DNA from: an uncultured Marmoricola sp. | GTDB taxonomy: Bacteria > Actinomycetota > Actinomycetes > Propionibacteriales > Nocardioidaceae | DNA length: 5,315 nt | Assembly: GCF_943913695.1 (NCBI RefSeq) | Contig: NZ_CALTZE010000188.1 | Span: 1-5,315 of the forward strand | Direction: 5' to 3' | Shown here: positions 1 to 4,803 of the stretch, piece after piece | Position numbering within the stretch: the first letter of the stretch is position 1 | Layout of the letters: each line of letters begins with the position of its first letter | The notes under the pieces: model-generated | Database searches by the model: none | What the model was told of the DNA's origin: nothing | The model's input: only the letters and a program-made list of their open reading frames with translations | Translations under genes and position numbers: made by a program

Positions 1-19
1 GTCTGGCCAGTCGCCTTGT

Positions 20-106
20 TGGTCGAGGAGGTCGGGCAGCGACCGTCTCGAGGCCAGTGGTCGCCGTGCGGGTCTCGAGACAGGCGCTGTGCGCCTTCCT
101 CGACCA
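20..106. repeat. Inverted pair of 36-bp elements, copy 1
   Basis: The element at 20-55 begins TGGTCGAGGA and ends GTCTCGAGGCC. The element at 71-106 begins GGTCTCGAGACAGG and ends CTCGACCA. The second is the reverse complement of the first at 29 of 36 positions by my count, with a 15-bp spacer at 56-70. Transcribed or single-stranded DNA could therefore form a long hairpin. The right arm also contains the perfect 10-bp palindrome GTCTCGAGAC (72-81) and a smaller GGCGC/GCGCC stem. The function is unknown. The form is that of a dispersed palindromic (REP/BIME-like) intergenic repeat. Confidence 0.75.
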
Positions 107-170
107 TCGGGGGGTTGCGGGTCGCGCGCCTTCGTCGACCATCGGGGGCCTGTCTGGCCAGTCGCCTTGT

Positions 171-256
171 TGGTCGAGGAGGTCGGGCAGCGACCGTCTC
201 GAGGCCGTGGTCGCCGTGCGGGTCTCGAGACAGGCGCTGCGCGCCTTCCTCGACCA
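171..256. repeat. Inverted pair of 36-bp elements, copy 2
   Basis: This is the second copy of the inverted pair. The left arm is 171-206 (identical to 20-55) and the right arm is 221-256, differing from 71-106 only at position 240. The spacer is 14 bp, one base shorter than in copy 1. The palindrome GTCTCGAGAC recurs at 222-231, and GGCGC at 233-237 can pair with GCGCC at 241-245 around a three-base loop. Keeping the hairpin arms intact in both copies is consistent with selection on structure, but recent duplication alone would also explain it. Confidence 0.75.
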
Positions 257-330
257 TCGGGCGGTTGCGGGTCGCGCGCCTTCCTCGACCACCGGGGGGT
301 TACGGGTCGCGCGCCGTCCTCGACCATCGG
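236..330. repeat. 35-bp tandem units (three consecutive, last one partial)
   Basis: Units with core GCGCGCCTTCCTCGACCA and a G-rich tail start at 236, 271 and 306. The third degenerates after about 330. The equivalent stretch in the first duplicated module has units at 86-120 and 121 to about 148. The units abut with no unique spacers, so this is not a CRISPR array. Each unit equals the right half of the 36-bp inverted element plus a short tail, so the array looks like repeated addition of one arm. No function is assigned. Confidence 0.7.
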
Positions 331-340
331 GCCGCACGCG

Positions 341-392
341 TCCTGCCCGACCGACGGCGGGTGCTGTCGGAGGTGCGTGGGAGACTGCCGCC
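341..392 (+). promoter_or_regulatory. Short leader of aroC with ribosome binding site; no clear promoter
   Basis: Between the repeat block and the aroC start there are about 50 bases without a recognisable -35/-10 pair. GGGAG at 379-383 lies nine bases before the ATG at 393 and is the likely ribosome binding site. A second purine run, GGAGGT at 369-374, is 18 bases away, too far for this start. The operon promoter may lie inside or upstream of the repeats, or transcription may enter from a gene before the window. Confidence 0.4.
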
Positions 393-1580
393 ATGCTGCG
401 CTGGCTCACGGCGGGGGAGTCCCACGGGCCCCTGCTCACCGCGATCCTGGAGGGACTGCCCGCCCACGTGCGGGTGAGCACCGACGACCTGGCCGACGCG
501 CTGGCGCGCCGGCGACTCGGCTACGGCCGGGGGGCGCGGATGAAGTTCGAGCAGGACGAGGTGCGTCTGGTCGGCGGGGTCCGTCACGGCGAGACCCAGG
601 GCGGCCCGGTCGCGATCGAGATCGGCAACACCGAGTGGCCCAAGTGGGAGCAGGTGATGTCGCCCGACCCGATCGCCCCCGAGGTGCTCGAGGGTCTGGC
701 GCGCAACGCGCCGCTGACGCGTCCCCGGCCCGGTCACGCCGACCTGGTGGGCATGCAGAAATACGACTTCGACGAGGCCCGGCCGGTGCTCGAGCGGGCC
801 TCGGCCCGAGAGACGGCCGCCCGCGTCGCGCTGGGGCGCGTGGCCAGTGCCTTCCTGGAGCAGGCGAGCGGGGCGCGGATGGTCTCCCACGTCGTCGAGC
901 TCGGCGGGGTCGGTGCGCCGCGGGGCGTGGTGCCGGGCCCCGACGACGTCGCGCGGCTCGACGCCGACCCCGTGCGGTGCCTCGACCCCGAGGCCTCGGC
1001 ACGGATGGTCGAGCGCATCGACCAGGCACACAAGGACGGCGACACCCTGGGCGGCGTGGTCGAGGTCGTGGTGCACGGGCTGCCGCCCGGCCTGGGCTCG
1101 CACGTGCACTGGGACCGTCGCCTCGACGGCCGTCTGGCCGGCGCCCTCATGGGGATCCAGGCCATCAAGGGCGTCGAGATCGGCGACGGCTTCGAGACCG
1201 CCGCGACCCCGGGCTCGCTGGCCCACGACGAGATCGTCAGCGACACGTCCGGCGACGGCGTGCTGCGGCGTACGACGGGACGCTCCGGTGGCACCGAGGG
1301 CGGCATGTCGACCGGCGAGGTGCTGCGGGTGCGCGCGGCGATGAAGCCGATCGCGACCGTGCCGCGCGCGCTGCGCACCGTCGACGTCGCCACCGGCGAG
1401 GCCACGGTGGCCCACCACCAGCGCTCCGACGTCTGTGCGGTGCCTGCTGCCGGCATCGTCGCGGAGGCGATGGTGGCGCTGGTGCTGGCCGACGCGCTAC
1501 TGGAGAAGTTCGGGGGCGACTCGGTGAGGGAGACCCGCCGCAACGTGGAGTCCTACCTCGACACCCTGAGGTTCAAGTGA
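393..1580 (+). CDS. aroC: Chorismate synthase
   Basis: AroC catalyses the last shikimate-pathway step, the 1,4-elimination of phosphate from 5-enolpyruvylshikimate-3-phosphate to give chorismate, using reduced FMN. It acts in the cytosol, usually as a tetramer. The 395-residue product matches the family's length. It carries the N-terminal signature around GESHG (residues 8-12, His11), the RRRLGYGRG stretch (39-47), PRPGHAD with His115, the ERASARETAARV signature (134-145), the FMN-binding RSGGTEGGMSTGE loop (297-309) and QRSDVCAVPAAG with Asp346. All key family residues appear present. I chose the ATG at 393 because it begins exactly at the conserved N-terminus and has GGGAG nine bases upstream. 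The same frame stays open back through the repeat block, but that extension has no family similarity. It is the first gene of the aro operon, and its stop overlaps the aroK start by four bases. Confidence 0.97.
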   Translation: MLRWLTAGESHGPLLTAILEGLPAHVRVSTDDLADALARRRLGYGRGARMKFEQDEVRLVGGVRHGETQGGPVAIEIGNTEWPKWEQVMSPDPIAPEVLEGLARNAPLTRPRPGHADLVGMQKYDFDEARPVLERASARETAARVALGRVASAFLEQASGARMVSHVVELGGVGAPRGVVPGPDDVARLDADPVRCLDPEASARMVERIDQAHKDGDTLGGVVEVVVHGLPPGLGSHVHWDRRLDGRLAGALMGIQAIKGVEIGDGFETAATPGSLAHDEIVSDTSGDGVLRRTTGRSGGTEGGMSTGEVLRVRAAMKPIATVPRALRTVDVATGEATVAHHQRSDVCAVPAAGIVAEAMVALVLADALLEKFGGDSVRETRRNVESYLDTLRFK

Positions 1581-2092
1581 CCCCGCAGCCGGGTCCACGC
1601 GTCGTGCTCGTCGGGGTGATGGGCGCCGGCAAGTCCACCGTCGGCGAGGAGCTCGCGCGCCGCTGGGGCGTCGACTACCGCGACACCGACGGCGACGTCG
1701 AGGCCGACTCGGGTCGCAGCGTGCAGGAGATCTTCGTCGACCTCGGCGAGGCGGAGTTCCGTGCCCGCGAGCGGGCTGCGGTCTCCCGGGCGCTGGGCGA
1801 GCACGACGGGGTGCTGTCGCTGGGCGGTGGTGCGCCCGTCGACCCGGAGACCCGGGCCCTGCTGGCCGACCACACGGTCGTCTTCCTGCGCGTCGGCCTC
1901 GCCGACGCCGCCAAGCGGGTCGGCCTCGGGGTCTCGCGCCCGCTGCTGCTCGGCAACGTGCGCGGCCGGCTCAAGCAGCTCATCGACGAGCGGGCGCCGG
2001 TCTACGAGTCGGTTGCCACCCACGTGGTGGAGACCGACGGCGCCGACGTCACCACGGTCGCCGACCGGGTCGAGGAGGTGCTCGGTGGCTGA
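1577..2092 (+). CDS. aroK: Shikimate kinase
   Basis: AroK phosphorylates the 3-hydroxyl of shikimate with ATP, the fifth step of the pathway. The product is 171 residues, typical for this small P-loop kinase. Visible motifs are the Walker A loop GVMGAGKST (13-21), the shikimate-binding DTD (36-38), substrate-binding Arg62 in FRARER, the GGG of LSLGGGA (83-85), the flexible lid ending in SRPLL (Arg121) and the adenine-side DERAPVY (Arg139). The GTG at 1577 overlaps the aroC stop in the sequence GTGA, and GAGG at 1568-1571 gives a modest ribosome binding site, so translation is probably coupled to aroC. The frame continues open upstream through aroC, but that is only a shadow. Nothing essential is missing. 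Other P-loop sugar kinases such as gluconate kinase are unlikely given the DTD, RAR and GGG set and the aro neighbours. Confidence 0.96.
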   Translation: MTPQPGPRVVLVGVMGAGKSTVGEELARRWGVDYRDTDGDVEADSGRSVQEIFVDLGEAEFRARERAAVSRALGEHDGVLSLGGGAPVDPETRALLADHTVVFLRVGLADAAKRVGLGVSRPLLLGNVRGRLKQLIDERAPVYESVATHVVETDGADVTTVADRVEEVLGG

Positions 2093-3188
2093 GCCGACGC
2101 GCCTCCACGTCGCCACGGCGGCCGCCTACGACGTCGTGGTCGGCCACGGCGTGCTGGGCGAGCTGCCCGCGCAGCTGGGTGATGACGTACGCCGCGTGGC
2201 CGTCGCGCACGCCGCCGAGCTGCCCGAGATCACCGAGCGCGTGCTGGCCGCCCTGCCCGCCGGGGTCGAGGTGCTGCGCCTGCCGCTGCCGGACGGCGAG
2301 GCGGCCAAGACCGCCGCGGTCGCGACCGACGCCTGGGAGCGACTGGGGGCGGCCGGCTTCACCCGGTCCGACGCGCTCGTGACCGTGGGCGGCGGTGCCA
2401 CGACCGACCTGGGGGGCTTCATCGCCGCGACCTGGCTGCGAGGCGTGCCCGTGGTCCATGTGCCGACCACGCTGCTGGCGATGGTCGACGCCGCCGTCGG
2501 CGGCAAGACGGGGATCAACACCGGCGCCGGCAAGAACCTCGTCGGCGCCTTCCACGAGCCCGCGGGCGTGCTGTGCGACCTCGAGCTGCTGGTCAGCCTG
2601 CCGCGCGCCGAGCTCGTCGCCGGCATGGCGGAGGTCGTCAAGTGCGGCTTCGTGGCAGACCCCGAGATCCTGCGCCTGGTCGAGGCCGACCCGGAGGCGG
2701 CGCTCGACCCCGCCAGTCCCACGCTGCGCACGCTCGTCGAGCGCGCGATCGCCGTCAAGGCCGAGGTGGTCGCCGGCGACCTGCGCGAGACCGGCGGCCG
2801 CGACGGCCACCCGGGCCGCGAGGTGCTCAACTACGGCCACACCATGGGCCACGCGCTGGAGCGCCACAGTGACTACCGGTTGCGTCACGGCGAGGCCGTC
2901 GCCCTCGGGATGGTCTACGTCGCCTCGCTCGCGCGCCGCGCGGGGCTGCTGGACGCAGCCACCGCCGACCGACACCGCAGCGTGCTGGAGCTGCTGGGGC
3001 TGCCGGTGACGACGCGCGACGCCCCGGGCTTCGACGAGGCGCTGGCGACCATGCGGGTCGACAAGAAGTCGCGTGGTGCGACGTTGCGCTTCGTGGTGCT
3101 CGACGCGCTGGCGAGCCCGCGGGTGCTGGCCGGACCCGACGACGCGCTGCTGCGGGAGGCCTACGACGAGCTGCAGGGGGTCGCATGA
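2085..3188 (+). CDS. aroB: 3-dehydroquinate synthase
   Basis: AroB converts DAHP to 3-dehydroquinate, the second pathway step, using NAD+ and a divalent metal, usually zinc. The 367-residue product is of normal length. It shows the NAD-binding glycine motif VGGGATTDLGGF (101-112), PTTLLAMVDAAVGGKTGIN (127-145), GKNLVGAFHEP (149-159) and the expected metal ligands Glu183 (MAEVVKCG), His252 (NYGHTMGHALE) and His268 (RHGEAVALGM). DKK at 326-328 and the C-terminal helical domain are also present. The GTG at 2085 is preceded by GGAGG (2074-2078) at six bases and overlaps the end of aroK by eight bases. Its stop overlaps aroQ by four. The relative 2-deoxy-scyllo-inosose synthase is less likely because of the aro operon setting. 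The motifs are complete and nothing looks degraded. Confidence 0.97.
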   Translation: MAEPTRLHVATAAAYDVVVGHGVLGELPAQLGDDVRRVAVAHAAELPEITERVLAALPAGVEVLRLPLPDGEAAKTAAVATDAWERLGAAGFTRSDALVTVGGGATTDLGGFIAATWLRGVPVVHVPTTLLAMVDAAVGGKTGINTGAGKNLVGAFHEPAGVLCDLELLVSLPRAELVAGMAEVVKCGFVADPEILRLVEADPEAALDPASPTLRTLVERAIAVKAEVVAGDLRETGGRDGHPGREVLNYGHTMGHALERHSDYRLRHGEAVALGMVYVASLARRAGLLDAATADRHRSVLELLGLPVTTRDAPGFDEALATMRVDKKSRGATLRFVVLDALASPRVLAGPDDALLREAYDELQGVA

Positions 3189-3628
3189 CACGGGTGCTGG
3201 TGCTCAACGGTCCCAACTTGGGCCGACTCGGCCGGCGGCAGCCGGAGATCTACGGCCACACCACCCACGCCGAGCTCGCCGAGCTCTGCGTGCGCTGGGG
3301 GGAGGAGGTCGGCCTCGAGGTCGAGGTGCGGCAGACCAACCACGAGGGCGTGCTGCTCGACTGGCTCAACGCCGCGGCCGACGACGCGACCCCGGTCGTG
3401 CTCAACGCCGCCGCGTGGACCCACTACTCCCTGGCCCTCTACGACGCCTGCGCCCAGCTCACGGCGCCGCTGGTGGAGCTGCACATCTCCAACCCCCGGC
3501 AGCGGCCCGAGGAGTTCCGCCACACCTCCTACGTCACGCCCCACGCGACCCACGAGGTGGTCGGCGAGGGCGTCGACGGCTACCGCACGGCCCTGGGGCT
3601 GGTGGCGCGCTCTCTCGGCCCCGGTTAG
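3185..3628 (+). CDS. aroQ: 3-dehydroquinate dehydratase, type II
   Basis: This enzyme dehydrates 3-dehydroquinate to 3-dehydroshikimate, the third pathway step. Type II enzymes are small dodecamers that work through an enolate and do not use a Schiff-base lysine. The 147-residue product has NGPNLGRLGRRQPEIYG with the catalytic Arg18 and Tyr23, RQTNHEGVLLDWL (49-61), Asn74, His80, Glu98, the catalytic His100 in HISN (100-103) and Arg112. The substrate loop reads NAAAWTHYS where the mycobacterial enzyme, as I recall it, has NAGGLTHTS. The stretch after HISN (R-P-E-E-F-R) seems one residue longer than usual. Both look like subfamily variation and not damage. The ATG at 3185 overlaps the aroB stop as ATGA and has AGGGGG (3175-3180) four bases upstream. 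It is the last gene of the operon. Confidence 0.95.
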   Translation: MTRVLVLNGPNLGRLGRRQPEIYGHTTHAELAELCVRWGEEVGLEVEVRQTNHEGVLLDWLNAAADDATPVVLNAAAWTHYSLALYDACAQLTAPLVELHISNPRQRPEEFRHTSYVTPHATHEVVGEGVDGYRTALGLVARSLGPG

Positions 3629-3635
3629 CCGGGGC
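3618..3635 (+). terminator. GC-rich hairpin across the aroQ stop codon
   Basis: GCCCCGG (3618-3624) and CCGGGGC (3629-3635) form a perfect seven-base-pair stem around the loop TTAG, which contains the aroQ stop codon TAG (3626-3628). No T-run follows, so it is not a classical intrinsic terminator. T-poor hairpins after operons are common in actinomycetes and may terminate or stabilise the 3' end of the transcript. The role is inferred from position and pairing only. Confidence 0.4.
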
Positions 3636-3649
3636 GTCCGACCGGGTAC

Positions 3650-3692
3650 GCCACCAGGGCCCCTGCCTCTCGAGGGGGCGGCCCCTGGCGGC
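3650..3692 (+). terminator. Long imperfect hairpin in the aroQ / dehydrogenase gap
   Basis: The arm 3650-3661 (GCCACCAGGGCC) pairs with 3680-3692 (GGCCCCTGGCGGC) with one mismatch and one bulged base, leaving an 18-base loop (3662-3679) that contains a short CCTC/GAGG inverted repeat. Together with the hairpin on the aroQ stop codon it probably marks the end of the aro transcript. There is no T-tract, so termination is a guess. A third, smaller stem, GCCGG/CCGGC (3712-3716 / 3724-3728), sits just before the next gene. I see no convincing promoter in 3629-3750. Confidence 0.35.
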
Positions 3693-3750
3693 GCTCTCGG
3701 GAGGCTGCCGAGCCGGTGACGAGCCGGCGTACTCGTGTCCGGAGTGCTGC

Positions 3751-4803
3751 GTGAGCGTCGTCCGCCTGAGCCCAGCTCCCTCGCCCCTGCTCGACGGGCT
3801 GTCGCGGCGCGCTGCCGGTGTCGCCTACGCCGGCCCCGACGGCCGGCCCGACGTCTCGGGGGCGCTCCGGCTGGCCCGCGACCTGGGCGACGAGCTCGGC
3901 GGTGCCGACCCGGCCGCACTGCTGCCGCGCTGGGAGGCGCTGGCCACCCTGGGGGCGACCGACCTCACGGTGGCGCGGGCCGCCGAGCCGCATCTCGACG
4001 CGGTCGCGATCCTCACCGAGGCGGGGGAGCGGCAGCCGCTGCCGGAGGCGACGTGGGGCGTCTACGCCGCGGAGGGACCGCAGCGGTTGCACGCCGTGCC
4101 CGACGGCGATGCGTGGCGCCTGGACGGCGTGAAGTCGTGGTGCTCACTTGCGAGCGAGGTCAGCCACGCCTTGGTCACGGCGTGGGTCGGCGACGAGCGT
4201 CGCGACCTCTTCCTCGTCGACCTCGATGACCCGGGCGTCGCGCACGTCGACGCGCCGTGGGTCTCCCGCGGGCTGGCCGCAGTGCGGAGCACCGGCCTGC
4301 AGCTCACGGGCGTCACCGCACAGCGCGTCGGGGGACCGGGGTGGTACCTCGAGCGCCCCGGCTTCTGGTGGGGCGGGATCGGCGTCGCCGCGGTCTGGTA
4401 CGGCGCCACGGTCACGCTCGCGCGACGGGTGCGACACGCATGCGGTCGAGGCGAGCCCGACCAGCTCGCACTGGCACACCTCGGGGCGGTGGACGTGCAG
4501 GTGGCGACCGGCTCGGCGGCGCTGCGCGAGGCGGCGGACGCGGCGGCCTCGGGGATCGCTGGAGCCGACGTGCCCCTGGTCGCCGCACGGACCCGGCAGC
4601 TCGTCTCCGACGCCGCCCGGCAGGTGCTGGCGACCGCCGCGACGGCCCTGGGTCCCGCGCCCCTCGTGGCCGAGGAGGAGCACGCCCGCCGCGTCGCCGA
4701 CCTGGAGGTCTACCTGCGCCAGCACCACGGCGACCGCGACCTCGCGGCGCTCGGCGCCCAGGTGCTCGCCGCGGCTCCGGACGCCACGGGTGCCTGGTGG
4801 TGA
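3751..4803 (+). CDS. Acyl-CoA dehydrogenase-like flavoprotein, short and atypical
   Basis: The predicted 350-residue protein resembles the acyl-CoA dehydrogenase superfamily, FAD enzymes that oxidise acyl thioesters or related substrates. The best signs are WRLDGVKSWCSLA (122-134), matching the family's middle-domain G-x-K-x-W-[CIS]-[ST] segment that contacts FAD, and an alanine-rich helical C-terminal half with ARTRQLVSDAARQVL (279-293), TALGPAPL (298-305) and VYLRQHHGDRDLAALG (320-335). It is shorter than the usual ~380 residues. The common TEPxxGSD motif is not recognisable: the stretch before the middle domain reads WGVYAAEGPQRL (102-113). I cannot point to a catalytic glutamate. The GTG at 3751 has GGAG (3741-3744) six bases upstream. 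The stop overlaps the next gene as GTGA, implying co-transcription. The substrate is unknown; a role in secondary metabolism or glycan/lipid tailoring is as plausible as fatty-acid oxidation. Confidence 0.75.
   Translation: MSVVRLSPAPSPLLDGLSRRAAGVAYAGPDGRPDVSGALRLARDLGDELGGADPAALLPRWEALATLGATDLTVARAAEPHLDAVAILTEAGERQPLPEATWGVYAAEGPQRLHAVPDGDAWRLDGVKSWCSLASEVSHALVTAWVGDERRDLFLVDLDDPGVAHVDAPWVSRGLAAVRSTGLQLTGVTAQRVGGPGWYLERPGFWWGGIGVAAVWYGATVTLARRVRHACGRGEPDQLALAHLGAVDVQVATGSAALREAADAAASGIAGADVPLVAARTRQLVSDAARQVLATAATALGPAPLVAEEEHARRVADLEVYLRQHHGDRDLAALGAQVLAAAPDATGAWW

Larger units (their letters stand above)
1..299. repeat. Tandem duplication of a ~149-bp repeat module (period 151 bp)
   Basis: Two direct copies lie at about 1-149 and 152-299. 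The first 55 bases of each copy (1-55 and 152-206) are identical. The rest differ by a one-base indel just after 55 / 206 and a few substitutions, for example T90 versus C240, G134 versus C284 and T142 versus C292. Such near-identity suggests a recent duplication or ongoing homogenisation. Each copy contains an inverted pair of 36-bp elements followed by 35-bp units, annotated separately. The block has no convincing ribosome binding site plus codon-like protein, so I treat it as non-coding intergenic repeat DNA upstream of aroC. Confidence 0.9.

Noticed and set aside
86..340. CRISPR array
   Set aside because: The 35-bp units are contiguous or vary in arrangement, with no unique spacers of constant length and no cas genes in the window.
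1..340. Insertion sequence or transposon end
   Set aside because: Inverted arms exist but there is no transposase, no target-site duplication and no sign of a cargo; the elements are too short and are tandemly arranged.
57..392. In-frame upstream extension of aroC (112 extra residues)
   Set aside because: The extension is translated repeat DNA with no chorismate synthase similarity; the family N-terminus starts exactly at the ATG at 393, which has a ribosome binding site.
341..392. Riboswitch or leader-peptide attenuator before aroC
   Set aside because: Only about 50 bases lie between the repeats and the start codon; there is no short leader ORF rich in aromatic codons and only a weak 5-bp stem (351-355 / 366-370).
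16..477. Open reading frame through the repeat block encoding an Arg-rich 153-residue protein
   Set aside because: Its content is repeats translated in one frame, it runs out of frame into aroC, and it has no domain signal. Open frames are expected by chance at this GC content.
300..1418. Long antisense frame (372 residues) over aroC, and similar antisense frames over aroB, aroQ and the dehydrogenase gene
   Set aside because: They lie opposite well-recognised enzymes, have low-complexity Arg/Ala/Pro/His-rich products and no domain signal; they arise from high third-position GC.
89..1576. Upstream extension of the aroK frame, suggesting a long fusion protein
   Set aside because: It is the out-of-frame shadow of aroC; the shikimate kinase domain begins right after the GTG at 1577.
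3700..3750. A promoter for the dehydrogenase gene (TACTCG as a -10 box)
   Set aside because: TACTCG at 3729-3734 lacks a -35 box at proper spacing and could arise by chance; not enough to annotate.
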